A stretch of DNA of 53,823 nucleotides. Source: a virus. Below are positions 1 to 7,619 of this stretch, in pieces. The position numbers were made by a program, and so were the translations under genes. The stretch covers positions 1 to 53,823 of IMG/VR virus record IMGVR_UViG_3300024982_000001; one strand, 5' to 3'. The notes under the pieces are model-generated. The model saw nothing but the letters and a program-made list of their open reading frames with translations. It did not search any database and was not told the origin of the DNA. The number at the start of each line of letters is the position of its first letter. The first letter of the stretch is position 1.

Positions 1-509
1 AGGCTTCCGAGGTCTAAATAGCCACCCACAGTTGGGTTGAATCCTTCTGGAATTGATGTTAGGCTTCCGAGGTCTAAATAGCCACCCACAGTTGGGTTGA
101 ATCCTTCTGGAATTGATGTTAGGCTTCGCAGGTATAAATAGCCACCCACAGTTGGGTTGAATCCTTCTGGAATTGATGTTAGGCTTCGCAGGTATAAATC
201 GCCACCCACAGTTGGGTTGAATCCTTCTGGAATTGATGTTAGGCTTCGCAGGTATAAATCGCCACCCACAGTTGGGTTGAATCCTTCTGGAATTGATGTT
301 AGGCTTCCGAGGTCTAAATAGCCACCCACAGTTGGGTTGAATCCTTCTGGAATTGATGTTAGGCTTCCGAGGTATAAATAGCCACCCACAGTTGGGTTGA
401 ATCCTTCTGGAATTGATGTTAGGCTTCCGAGGTATAAATCGCCACCCACAGTTGGGTTGAATCCTTCTGGAATTGATGTTAGGCTTCCGAGGTCTAAATA
501 GCCACCCAC
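1..509 (-). repeat. 60-bp tandem repeats (left part of the tract)
   Basis: Eight full 60-bp units start at 1, 61, 121, 181, 241, 301, 361 and 421, and a partial one starts at 481. All units are identical except at four bases: an adjacent CG/GC swap at unit bases 8-9, C/A at base 14 and A/C at base 20. On the minus strand these fall in the codons for Gly/Arg, Asp/Tyr and Tyr/Asp next to the LRR leucines; the swap also changes the preceding Leu codon silently. The tract continues at 53691-53823. Confidence 0.97.
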
Positions 510-581
510 TTTTTCTACGCCAGTAAACTGTGCTTCGCTTAAGTTATATTTTTCGCAAAATTCTTTTTTTGATAGTTTCAT
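1..581 (-). CDS. Leucine-rich-repeat-like phage protein, N-terminal part (runs off the left edge)
   Basis: The gene starts at an ATG at 581, 19 bases after the stop of the upstream MBL gene, with an N-terminus reading MKLSKKEFCEKYNLSEAQF. From about residue 25 it is a run of 20-residue repeats of the form VGGxLxLxSLTSIPEGFNPT, which fits the LxLxxL...IP pattern of leucine-rich repeats. It has no stop before the window edge and is in frame with the segment at 53195-53823 once the 76-bp terminal overlap is merged, giving about 377 residues. Similar LRR-like repeats with a conserved C-terminal domain occur in phages of Bacteroidota; their function is not known to me. The repeat number may be wrong because repeats of this kind collapse in assembly. 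Confidence 0.85.
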   Translation of the reverse strand, partial: MKLSKKEFCEKYNLSEAQFTGVEKVGGYLDLGSLTSIPEGFNPTVGGDLYLGSLTSIPEGFNPTVGGYLYLGSLTSIPEGFNPTVGGYLDLGSLTSIPEGFNPTVGGDLYLRSLTSIPEGFNPTVGGDLYLRSLTSIPEGFNPTVGGYLYLRSLTSIPEGFNPTVGGYLDLGSLTSIPEGFNPTVGGYLDLGS

Positions 582-600
582 TTGGTTAATTATTAGTTTA

Positions 601-1338
601 TTAAAAAGGTGTTTTATTAAAATCTATTGTCATTCCGCTGACAGCTGCGCAAACATTTTTTCCTGTCAATTCTGATACTTCTTTTACAAATTGTACTTCG
701 TTTGAATTGGTATCTGATAAGTGAATCAGAACAATATTGTTGACTTTTGACAAGTCATTTGCAGACAGCATATCCTTGCAGTTTTCCAAAGAGAAATGCG
801 ATTGCAGGATCCTGTTTCTCAAAAATTCCTTTGCGCTGTCAGGACCATACTTTCTGTCGATGATTGCCTTTGAAAAGTTCGCTTCAATGATGATGTTTGT
901 TAATCCAGGAAAGGTGTATTTACAATAGTAGGTGTCAGTAACAAAAAGTGTTTTTCCACATTCCGGGTGATCAATCAGAAAGCCTAAGCATGGAACGTCA
1001 TGCTTTACATCAAAAGGCATCACTTTAAATCCACCGATATGATGAACTTTTGTTGGCTGTAATACAATTGCATTGTGATGTACAAAAGTCTCTGTTGCCA
1101 ATAATGTTTCCTTTGAAGCAAATGTTTGAATTCCGGCATTCATTACATCCTTAATGGACTTTGCGTGGTCACCATGCGAATGTGTAACAATACAGCCAGC
1201 TACCTTTTCAAGATTGAAATCCAACGCCTTTTTGATATCGTTGAAGTTTACTCCGGCTTCAATCAACAACGCCTCATTCTCTGTTTCAAGAATGTAAGCG
1301 TTGCCAATGCTGCCTGTGGAAATTACTTTGAGTTTCAT
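601..1338 (-). CDS. MBL-fold metallo-hydrolase of the phage recombination cluster
   Basis: A 245-residue metallo-beta-lactamase-fold protein. The start chosen is the ATG at 1338, one base after the recT stop; the longer reading frame would overlap recT by about 60 bases. Residues 52-58 read THSHGDH, the HxHxDH metal motif, and further His/Asp candidates occur in KHDVPC and FVTDTYY. The N-terminus (STGSIGNAYIL) resembles the YycJ/RNase Z-like branch. It follows RecT and a Rad50-like ATPase in one operon, so a DNA nuclease role in recombination or end processing is a reasonable inference. No activity can be assigned from sequence alone. Confidence 0.85.
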   Translation of the reverse strand: MKLKVISTGSIGNAYILETENEALLIEAGVNFNDIKKALDFNLEKVAGCIVTHSHGDHAKSIKDVMNAGIQTFASKETLLATETFVHHNAIVLQPTKVHHIGGFKVMPFDVKHDVPCLGFLIDHPECGKTLFVTDTYYCKYTFPGLTNIIIEANFSKAIIDRKYGPDSAKEFLRNRILQSHFSLENCKDMLSANDLSKVNNIVLIHLSDTNSNEVQFVKEVSELTGKNVCAAVSGMTIDFNKTPF

Positions 1339-1339
1339 T

Positions 1340-2368
1340 TTAGAAACCTGGTTGAGCTTGTGGAACTTCTTCTTCGATAGTAGCAGTCGTTGCTTCAACA
1401 TTTGTGGTATTTGGTGTCTCCTCTTCTACTTCTTCAAAGGCGGTGTCTTCGGCGTTATCATTAAAATCAAGAGGTTCTTTATTAGCTTCTGCAATCACTT
1501 CATTTTGAATGATAGCATCTTTCATTTCGGTTTCTTTTTGGATTATGGCCAAGTAGTTATCATCAATTTTTTTACTGTCGATTGTGATTGCATTAAAAGC
1601 ATTTCTAGAGATAGTTTTCAATGCCATTTCTTCAAACCAGCCTTCAATTTTTTCTTTCTCACCTGTTTTTTTACCGCCTTTCCAAACATCTTTTTCTCCA
1701 CCCCAGAATTCAGCAGAAGCATAAGCGGGTTTTCTTTTTTCGATATCTTTTAATGAGAAAACTTTAAGTTTGTTTTTCTCTGGATTTTCAAAGATGTGGT
1801 ACCAAAATCCACCAACGACATCTCCGCGATTAAATTCGTCAGTAACTTCAAAAGTGTAGCTTTCAACAGGATTGTTTATGTCTTTTTTGAACTGCTTGAA
1901 TTTGTCAGTTGAGTAAACTAATTCTACAACAATGTCCATAGGAACTTCCAATCCGTATTTTTTAGCTTTCAATTCCATACCTCTGTATCCAATAACAAAT
2001 CCCATATCGTATTTGTTATTAGCGGTATTTTTATAAGGAATCATATTGATGTGGTTCGGCTGTGTTGGGTCAAGTTCTACACTTGAATAAGCAATCACAT
2101 CAACCGCTAATTTGGACATATTTACATTCTCCCAAGTAAGTGCCAATCCATCACGATACTCTTCTGATTTTGCCATTCTTTTCTTCTCGGCATCTTTCAG
2201 GGTTTGGTCAATTTTTATGAAGTAATTTTGGCAAAGCTTCTTTTGAAAAGGCGTTAAAGTTATCTCGCCATTGTTTGAAGAAAACTCTTTGATTACTGCG
2301 TTTGTGAAACGCTCACTTTGAGATTGTTTTACTTCTCCTACTGCTGTATTATTTTTATCTGCACTCAT
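1340..2368 (-). CDS. recT: RecT-family single-strand annealing protein
   Basis: A 342-residue RecT homologue. The core (about residues 60-270) has the RecT-like segment FVIGYRGMELKAKKYG and the following GGFWYHIFEN strand region. The last 60 residues are acidic and low complexity, typical of the disordered RecT tail. RecT proteins anneal complementary single strands during phage recombination and replication. The usual exonuclease partner RecE is not seen; the flanking genes instead encode a Rad50-like ATPase upstream and an MBL-fold hydrolase downstream. The operon is tight, with one base to the MBL gene. Confidence 0.92.
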   Translation of the reverse strand: MSADKNNTAVGEVKQSQSERFTNAVIKEFSSNNGEITLTPFQKKLCQNYFIKIDQTLKDAEKKRMAKSEEYRDGLALTWENVNMSKLAVDVIAYSSVELDPTQPNHINMIPYKNTANNKYDMGFVIGYRGMELKAKKYGLEVPMDIVVELVYSTDKFKQFKKDINNPVESYTFEVTDEFNRGDVVGGFWYHIFENPEKNKLKVFSLKDIEKRKPAYASAEFWGGEKDVWKGGKKTGEKEKIEGWFEEMALKTISRNAFNAITIDSKKIDDNYLAIIQKETEMKDAIIQNEVIAEANKEPLDFNDNAEDTAFEEVEEETPNTTNVEATTATIEEEVPQAQPGF

Positions 2369-2460
2369 AATTTCTAATTATTATTTGTTTAAAAAATGCA
2401 CTGTAAACTGTTTCACAGAACTTCCTGCATCGTTAAGTTTTTTTCTCTCGGGTTGTTATT

Positions 2461-4488
2461 TTAAGCAGCCAATTCTTTAGATTTAACCTCTAATTGCTTG
2501 TGCATTTCAGATACTACCAATCGAACCAATTGACTATCGGTTTCAATAAGCGTGTGCACGCTCTCAGCGTTGTCGATAAATATTGGTGCTTTAACTTGGT
2601 AGAATTCACAAAGCGTGTTTATGATATCAATTCCGGCATTCATTTTTGATGCAGTATTCAAATCAGTGTAAGGAACTCCGTTAACCATAGCCACGCAAGT
2701 TTCACGAAGTCCACCGTTAATTTGTTCCTCGAACATCTTGAAGTTTACCATTTTGAATTTGTCATTAATGGTAGCTTCCAAACGGTCAATTTTCTCTTTG
2801 ATGAAGTTTTCAATTGTGAATTGGATTTTTTCAACGTCAACAATTTGTTGAGCCAATGTGCTTTCCTCTTTCTTCAATTCTGCGATACGATTATCACAGC
2901 TGTCGATTTGAGTTTTAAGATTTAACGAACCTTTGATATTGTCGATTTTATCAACTAATTCTTTTCTTTTGGTAACTAATTCGGTGTTGTCTACCGTTGG
3001 AACCTCAACCAATTGACCTTTCAAAGTTTCCAATTTCTCTTTTTTGGTTTTGTAAGTTGGATGCAAGGAAAGAACGCTTTCGTAAACCAATTCCTCTGAC
3101 GGCAAATCGGTAGCAGAAACATTGTTTAAACTTGCGATTTCGGATTTTATACGCTCAATCTCTTGGTTAGCCTCATTCATAGAGGTGTTACCATTGTTTA
3201 TTCTGGTAACAAGTCCGTCAACTTCATTTTGAAGATTTTCTTTTTCATCCGACCAGGCTTTGCCTTGCGTTGTGATGGCGGTAAGCGTTTTGTTTTTGTT
3301 AGCTTTGAAAGTTGCAATTGCTTCTTCTTTTTTAGCCTCTACATCACCTGCAGGTAAATCCTGTTTACAAGTTGGACATTGACAATCGCCATCGTTGAAA
3401 GTAAGTTCTTTGGCATTTTCAACTCCCCATTCATCACGTTTGGCTTGAATTTTTACATCAAGTGCTTTGATTTCAGCCTCAAGGGATGTTTTCTTTCCGG
3501 TTAACGTTTGAACAGCGTTTTGATATGACTTGTATTCATGGTCTTTTTCAGATAATGATTTTGTCAATGTATCTAAAGCCGAAGTATCTGGAGTTAATCT
3601 CGTTCTGGCTTCATTTCGAGCCTCAGTTTCGATGTTTTTGATTTCAATCTCAACATTATTGATGTTAATTCTTAAGCCTTTTTGAGCATCTAATTTTGAT
3701 TGAAATGCAGTGGAGGCATTTGCCAAATCACCATCAACTTTGTCAAGTTGTTTTTGGAATTCATCGCGTTCTTTCTCCAAAGCAGCGAAATCCTGTACCT
3801 CTGGTTTTTGGCGAGTTACTTCGTCGATACGTGTTGGAATTGCTTTTAAATCATCTTTGGCTTTTTTGATTGAAGCTGTGATTTGTGCTTTGTAATCCTC
3901 AAGGGTTTTGCCTTGGGTAAGATTAGCAAGTAAAGCTGTATAAGCAGGATTTCCGGCAGCGATTTCTTCATCGGATACTTCGCCTGCAATTGCAGTAAGG
4001 ATTGTTCTTTTCAACTTCCAATCTATCATATTGAAGTAGATAGGAGAGGTGATCATTTTGAAAAGCTGTTCATCCAAAATAGCATTTACCTTTTTGTTGA
4101 AATCGGTAACTAACATTGGAACATCATTCCAATAACATTCAGTAACATTCCCGGAGAATTCAGATTCAAGAGAACCTCTTTTCTTTACCCAATTCTCTTT
4201 AAGGATTCTTCGCATGGTAACAGTATCACCATCGATAGTATAGACAGCTGATACTTCGTGCTCAATCATCGGAATTACTTTTCCAGAAAAATCAAGAGTT
4301 TTGATTTCAAAATCTTTTCGGTCCAAACTATCTTTCCCGAACCATAGCCAATTTACTGCATCAGCAATTGTGGTTTTACCTGTTCCGTTGGCACCGTAGA
4401 TATCGGTTTCATTTTTAAAATCAATCTTTAGCGATTTGATGCCTTTGAAATTATTAAGAGATAAATTCTCAATTTCGATTTTTTTCAT
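2461..4488 (-). CDS. Rad50/SbcC-like coiled-coil ATPase
   Basis: A 675-residue SMC-like ATPase. The Walker A motif GANGTGKT lies at residues 32-39, long coiled-coil segments span about 200-360 and 380-580, and between them CPTC (371-374) is a zinc-hook motif. The C-terminal Walker B-like segment IFIDNAES (636-643) has Asn where Rad50 proteins usually have the catalytic Glu. Rad50/SbcC normally works with the Mre11/SbcD nuclease; no Mre11-like gene is visible, but recT and an MBL-fold hydrolase follow. I infer a DNA end-processing role together with those two proteins. Confidence 0.88.
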   Translation of the reverse strand: MKKIEIENLSLNNFKGIKSLKIDFKNETDIYGANGTGKTTIADAVNWLWFGKDSLDRKDFEIKTLDFSGKVIPMIEHEVSAVYTIDGDTVTMRRILKENWVKKRGSLESEFSGNVTECYWNDVPMLVTDFNKKVNAILDEQLFKMITSPIYFNMIDWKLKRTILTAIAGEVSDEEIAAGNPAYTALLANLTQGKTLEDYKAQITASIKKAKDDLKAIPTRIDEVTRQKPEVQDFAALEKERDEFQKQLDKVDGDLANASTAFQSKLDAQKGLRININNVEIEIKNIETEARNEARTRLTPDTSALDTLTKSLSEKDHEYKSYQNAVQTLTGKKTSLEAEIKALDVKIQAKRDEWGVENAKELTFNDGDCQCPTCKQDLPAGDVEAKKEEAIATFKANKNKTLTAITTQGKAWSDEKENLQNEVDGLVTRINNGNTSMNEANQEIERIKSEIASLNNVSATDLPSEELVYESVLSLHPTYKTKKEKLETLKGQLVEVPTVDNTELVTKRKELVDKIDNIKGSLNLKTQIDSCDNRIAELKKEESTLAQQIVDVEKIQFTIENFIKEKIDRLEATINDKFKMVNFKMFEEQINGGLRETCVAMVNGVPYTDLNTASKMNAGIDIINTLCEFYQVKAPIFIDNAESVHTLIETDSQLVRLVVSEMHKQLEVKSKELAA

Positions 4489-4527
4489 AATTTTGCATTG
4501 TTAATATTAAACTTCATTTTAAGTTTG

Positions 4528-4554
4528 CCCATCGTTGTAGCGGTGGGTTTTTTT
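4528..4554 (+). terminator. Terminator-like hairpin facing the plus strand, no plus gene upstream
   Basis: A 7-bp stem (4528-4534 with 4541-4547, one G-T pair) is followed by seven T on the plus strand. All neighbouring genes are on the minus strand, so this orientation is unexpected. It could end an antisense transcript or be chance. Confidence 0.3.
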
Positions 4555-4810
4555 ATTCGTGATAGAATATTCTATCGTCGTTAAATTCTTGATCTACTTT
4601 ATATTCTATTACTGAGTTCCACCAGAGATAAGCGAATGTTACAACAGATCCAAAAATCATTGCTATTCCAACTACTACCGATATCACCAACATGGCTTTT
4701 GGAAACAATTTGCAAAGCATTACGATGATTCCAATTATACACAACACTATTCCCAATGCTATTGGAAGCAGGTAGTTGTCCGATTTGATTAACTTGATTA
4801 GATTTTTCAT
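4553..4810 (-). CDS. Small two-helix membrane protein
   Basis: An 85-residue protein with two strongly hydrophobic segments (about 14-33 and 39-66) separated by LCKLFPKA, and a charged C-terminal tail. Its ATG overlaps the stop of the preceding 44-residue gene (ATGA), which suggests translational coupling. It belongs to the early leftward operon downstream of the Cro-like gene. I do not recognise a family; small early membrane proteins in phages may take part in superinfection exclusion, but this is only a possibility. Confidence 0.65.
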   Translation of the reverse strand: MKNLIKLIKSDNYLLPIALGIVLCIIGIIVMLCKLFPKAMLVISVVVGIAMIFGSVVTFAYLWWNSVIEYKVDQEFNDDRIFYHE

Positions 4811-4941
4811 TTGCTATATATTAATGTGTAATATCCTAGTGCTAAAAGAATTATTAATAAGATTGATATTGTGATAATCAGACCGTTTATAATTTCAATT
4901 GTTGGGTCTTGTTTTGGATTTTTTCTAAATAGCTTTTTCAT
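4807..4941 (-). CDS. 44-residue single-pass membrane peptide
   Basis: A short gene starting MKKLFRKNPKQDPTIEI, followed by one hydrophobic helix (about residues 18-40) and ending YSK. Its start overlaps the upstream stop as ATGA and its own stop overlaps the next start as ATGA, so it sits exactly between two genes with 4-base overlaps on both sides. That arrangement is the main reason to believe it is translated. Its function is unknown. Confidence 0.65.
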   Translation of the reverse strand: MKKLFRKNPKQDPTIEIINGLIITISILLIILLALGYYTLIYSK

Positions 4942-5201
4942 AGTCCTTGTACTAAAATTTCCAATCCTTTGCTTTCATAAGAAACATTTGTTTCAATCGC
5001 ATAAAGCGAATTCGCTATCATTGTATAAGCACTTCTTTTCACATCGTTTTTAGTGTTTTCCGCTTCGGTCATACAGCCGGCTACAAAATCTACGAACTGA
5101 TCATAGGTTTCAACTTTGCTATAAGCCGATTCAATCCAATTGAAAATCATTGGAAACATCGGAAACTTAATGTCTGGTTTGGTAAAGGTTTTGGTTGCCA
5201 T
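4938..5201 (-). CDS. Hypothetical early protein, 87 aa
   Basis: A small soluble protein of the early operon, mostly predicted helical, with no signal peptide or membrane helix. It contains the segment KVETYDQFVDFVAGCM. It is followed with an ATGA overlap by the 44-residue membrane peptide. I recognise no family. Confidence 0.65.
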   Translation of the reverse strand: MATKTFTKPDIKFPMFPMIFNWIESAYSKVETYDQFVDFVAGCMTEAENTKNDVKRSAYTMIANSLYAIETNVSYESKGLEILVQGL

Positions 5202-5224
5202 GGTTAGTTTATTTTGGTTAGTAA

Positions 5225-5458
5225 TTATGCTGATTCTGCTCCTTTGGTTAAATTTCCTATCAAATGAAGTTGTACTTCTTCTGGTAATTGATAACCCCGA
5301 GGGGTGCGCTCTGGCTTAGCTCCCAACTCTTCCAGAGCGCGTTTCGCTTCCACTTTCGATTGTGTAGCTAATTGTAAATTCTGGCGGGAAACAGCTTCTA
5401 AAATGGTAGCTGAATCCTCTATCTTCTTCCAGAATGATATTTGATCCTTTTTGGTCAT
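5225..5458 (-). CDS. Hypothetical early protein, 77 aa
   Basis: A small charged, probably helical protein located directly after the Cro-like gene with a 2-base gap. The N-terminal half (about residues 5-45) looks like one long amphipathic helix and the C-terminal half contains PRGYQLPEEVQ. Its position immediately after cro suggests early expression. Function unknown. Confidence 0.65.
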   Translation of the reverse strand: MTKKDQISFWKKIEDSATILEAVSRQNLQLATQSKVEAKRALEELGAKPERTPRGYQLPEEVQLHLIGNLTKGAESA

Positions 5459-5460
5459 GG

Positions 5461-5673
5461 CTATGCAGTTGCAGATTCCTGTTCAAAAATTTCTTTCTCT
5501 TTTAATCCAGTACTTTTATAATACTTAACCGCAGCTGCTTTTGTTAGGTTATCCGAATTACGCTCTGCAAGATTCTGTACATTTCTTTCTGTTACGTCTA
5601 AAGCCAAAGCTGTATTTAATCGGAAATTTTTGTCCGTTAACAGTTTTTCTATAATTAATTGAGATACTTTCAT
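5461..5673 (-). CDS. Cro-like small helix-turn-helix regulator
   Basis: A 70-residue protein whose middle (LALDVTERNVQNLAERNS, about residues 23-40) reads as a helix-turn-helix. It is the first gene of the leftward early operon and is transcribed divergently from the repressor at 5802 across the TTCGCGAA operator region. Position and size match a Cro-type regulator; the fold call is from pattern only. A -7 box TATATTTG lies at 5713-5706, about 33 bases upstream of the start. Confidence 0.7.
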   Translation of the reverse strand: MKVSQLIIEKLLTDKNFRLNTALALDVTERNVQNLAERNSDNLTKAAAVKYYKSTGLKEKEIFEQESATA

Positions 5674-5705
5674 TCTGTTTGTGTATTTTTGTTCGTATAT
5701 ATGTG

Positions 5706-5730
5706 CAAATATACTAACTGTTCGCGAACA
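5706..5730 (-). promoter_or_regulatory. Early leftward promoter with overlapping operator
   Basis: On the minus strand TATATTTG (5713-5706) matches the Bacteroidota -7 consensus TAnnTTTG, which puts transcription start near 5699. The perfect palindrome TGTTCGCGAACA (5719-5730) lies directly upstream, where a bound repressor would block RNA polymerase. A good -33 match at standard spacing is not obvious. Confidence 0.65.
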
Positions 5731-5771
5731 AAAAAATAATTCGCGAACTTTTTTACGAATAATTCGCGAAT
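5719..5771. promoter_or_regulatory. Operator array, three TTCGCGAA palindromes
   Basis: Palindromic cores TTCGCGAA occur at 5721-5728, 5740-5747 and 5763-5770, between the divergent cro-like and repressor genes. The flanks extend the first to a 12-bp palindrome and the third to ATTCGCGAAT. The layout is like the lambda right operator with three sites. A fourth core lies inside the repressor gene at 5952-5959. A weak -7 candidate for the repressor (TATTTTTA, 5771-5778) abuts the third site. Confidence 0.8.
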
Positions 5772-5801
5772 ATTTTTAATAGTGAACAATATCAGGGGTT
5801 T

Positions 5802-6482
5802 ATGTATAATAAAAAATTAATAGATAAGGTTTTGGCGATGGGATTTGATAATCCAGTCACTCAAATACACACTGATTTGGAATATGCAAAGAGTAGTGTG
5901 AGTAGTTTTTTGGGTGGAAAGATAAAAGCCAGCAAGAACTTTTTAGAATTGTTCGCGAAGCATTATAAGGTTAATATAGACGATATAACCGATGCCTTTG
6001 AAAACCAAACAAGTGAATCGTTAAACGGCGATCTTGTAAAATCTAAATCAGGAAAGTCTTTTGATAAGAATTCAGGACTTCTAGTTCCGTTCTTCGATAT
6101 TGATTTTTCAGCAGGTAATGACATTACTACAATGGATAGCAGCATAACTAAACCAGACTATTATATGGACGTTCCAGAATTTGCGGGTTGCACAGCATTT
6201 AGGGCATACTCTGATAGTATGGAGCGACTAATTAAAAGCGGCAGCATACTTTTTGGCACAAAAGTAGAGGAGTGGTTACTACACCTTGAATATGGCCAGA
6301 TATATGGAATCATTTGTAACGATGGTCGTAGATACCTGAAATATATAAGGCGCCATGTTGAAAATCATAAAGAAGTATTTTTGCTAAAGAGTGAAAATGA
6401 CAATTATGACGACTTCGATATACCAAAACAAGCTATACGATCAGTTTGGTTAATTCACGGATGGTTAAATAAACGAACTTAA
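5802..6482 (+). CDS. Phage repressor, HTH plus S24/LexA-like domain
   Basis: A 226-residue CI-type repressor. The N-terminal 65 residues form the DNA-binding part (with a KSSVSSFLGGKIK segment). The C-terminal half is S24-like: A104-G105 in DFSAGND is the likely self-cleavage site, S139 in SDSM the nucleophile and K180 in RRYLKYIRR the general base. This fits a repressor inactivated by RecA-stimulated self-cleavage after DNA damage. AGGGG precedes the ATG. It is divergent from the Cro-like gene and heads a plus-strand lysogeny operon with a lipoprotein and a second HTH gene. Confidence 0.9.
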   Translation: MYNKKLIDKVLAMGFDNPVTQIHTDLEYAKSSVSSFLGGKIKASKNFLELFAKHYKVNIDDITDAFENQTSESLNGDLVKSKSGKSFDKNSGLLVPFFDIDFSAGNDITTMDSSITKPDYYMDVPEFAGCTAFRAYSDSMERLIKSGSILFGTKVEEWLLHLEYGQIYGIICNDGRRYLKYIRRHVENHKEVFLLKSENDNYDDFDIPKQAIRSVWLIHGWLNKRT

Positions 6483-6504
6483 AAACAACTTAAATTTTAC
6501 AATT

Positions 6505-7209
6505 ATGAAAAACGCATTATTAATATTCGTTTCGGTGCTTTTAGCATCATGCTCAAGTTCAGATTCGGGCACTCCACAGAATACAGACTTAAAGATTGAT
6601 CACATTACAGAAGGAAGCGCAACTACAACTTTCAATTATTCAGGAGATGTATTAACATCTCAAGTAACGACAGAACCAGGACAAAATACTCAGCATAGAG
6701 ATTTTACTTATGCAGCAGGATTGTTAACCGACATTCATAGTTATAATACCAGCGGATCAAGTAGCGCGATGTTGGATGAATCCGCAATTCATTACTCTTA
6801 TGTTTCCGGAAGAGTAATAGCCAGTCTTGAGGATTATGGAGCAGATGGTTATTATCAATCTGAATATACTTATACAGGAAATACATTGACATCCCGAGTA
6901 GAACATAATCAAGATGGAGATTTAACCAGTTCCGATACTTTTGAATATTTTGATAATGGTAATCTTAAAAAAGAAAATTCAAGTGGTTTTATTACTAATT
7001 ACACTTCATACGACGATAATAAAAATTACCAGGCTTTGATGTATTCAGATGCTATGTTAAAAGCGAGAAGGATTTCTAAAAATAATTTACTTCAAGACGA
7101 TAGAGGCCGTACATACGAATATGAATATAATTCTGCTGGTTATCCAACAAAAATTATATTTAAAGATGGTGGAGTAGTAGTCTTGACACAGTTTATTTAT
7201 TATCAGTAA
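6505..7209 (+). CDS. Lipoprotein encoded in the lysogeny operon (candidate lysogenic conversion gene)
   Basis: A 234-residue lipoprotein: residues 1-16 form a lipoprotein signal ending LLASC with Cys16 as lipidation site, followed by a Ser-rich linker. The body has repeated FxYxxGxL / YEYNxxG elements that resemble YD/RHS-type beta repeats. It lies 22 bp after the repressor gene and overlaps the next start by one base (TAATG), so it is probably transcribed with the repressor in lysogens. A cell-surface role such as superinfection exclusion or receptor masking is inferred from position, not from a recognised family. Confidence 0.8.
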   Translation: MKNALLIFVSVLLASCSSSDSGTPQNTDLKIDHITEGSATTTFNYSGDVLTSQVTTEPGQNTQHRDFTYAAGLLTDIHSYNTSGSSSAMLDESAIHYSYVSGRVIASLEDYGADGYYQSEYTYTGNTLTSRVEHNQDGDLTSSDTFEYFDNGNLKKENSSGFITNYTSYDDNKNYQALMYSDAMLKARRISKNNLLQDDRGRTYEYEYNSAGYPTKIIFKDGGVVVLTQFIYYQ

Positions 7210-7493
7210 TGAACCAAACCGATATCATAATATTAGACTTATTCGAATACCTTCGATTTGACAAGCAAGTGAAGTCGGAAGGAGAATTCGCCAGGCGTAT
7301 TAATATGCTCCAATCAACTATAACCAAAATCAAGAATGGAACGGCTCATTTCACTGTCGAGCAAATAGGATCTATTTGTCGTGAGTTTAATGTAAATGCC
7401 AACTTCTTATTCTGCATAGAAAGTAAGGTGTTTAATACCAAAGATAGTATCGAAATTAAAACCTATTTATCCACCGAAGCAGTAGTAAAATAA
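7209..7493 (+). CDS. HTH-type regulator, XRE-like
   Basis: A 94-residue protein. Residues about 24-55 (EFARRINMLQSTITKIKNG...) fit an XRE/Cro-type helix-turn-helix, followed by a segment ending NVNANFLFCIES that is common after such domains. It is the last gene of the repressor operon and overlaps the lipoprotein stop by one base. It may tune integrase or repressor expression. A hairpin follows 15 bases later. Confidence 0.75.
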   Translation: MNQTDIIILDLFEYLRFDKQVKSEGEFARRINMLQSTITKIKNGTAHFTVEQIGSICREFNVNANFLFCIESKVFNTKDSIEIKTYLSTEAVVK

Positions 7494-7508
7494 GGCATTC
7501 ACAAATCA

Positions 7509-7530
7509 ACCTTGTCGGCAAGGTAAAAAA
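7509..7530 (+). terminator. Weak hairpin after the HTH gene
   Basis: ACCTTG (7509-7514) pairs with CAAGGT (7519-7524) around a TCGG loop, followed by six A and an AT-rich stretch. There is no proper T run on the plus strand, so it may be only a weak terminator. Confidence 0.35.
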
Positions 7531-7619
7531 TATATGAAAACAACAAAAACACTATAATTTGAATTAACAAACCCTTGTAAACACTGTAATTACATCGACA
7601 TATTTGTGGGAAGTTATTT

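Noticed and set aside
1-509. CRISPR-like or non-coding repeat array
   Set aside because: The 60-bp units have no spacers, are in frame over their whole length and encode a 20-residue repeat inside an open gene, so this is a protein repeat.
1339-1401. N-terminal extension of the MBL protein
   Set aside because: It would overlap recT by about 60 bases, and the ATG at 1338 gives the typical fold start directly after the recT stop.
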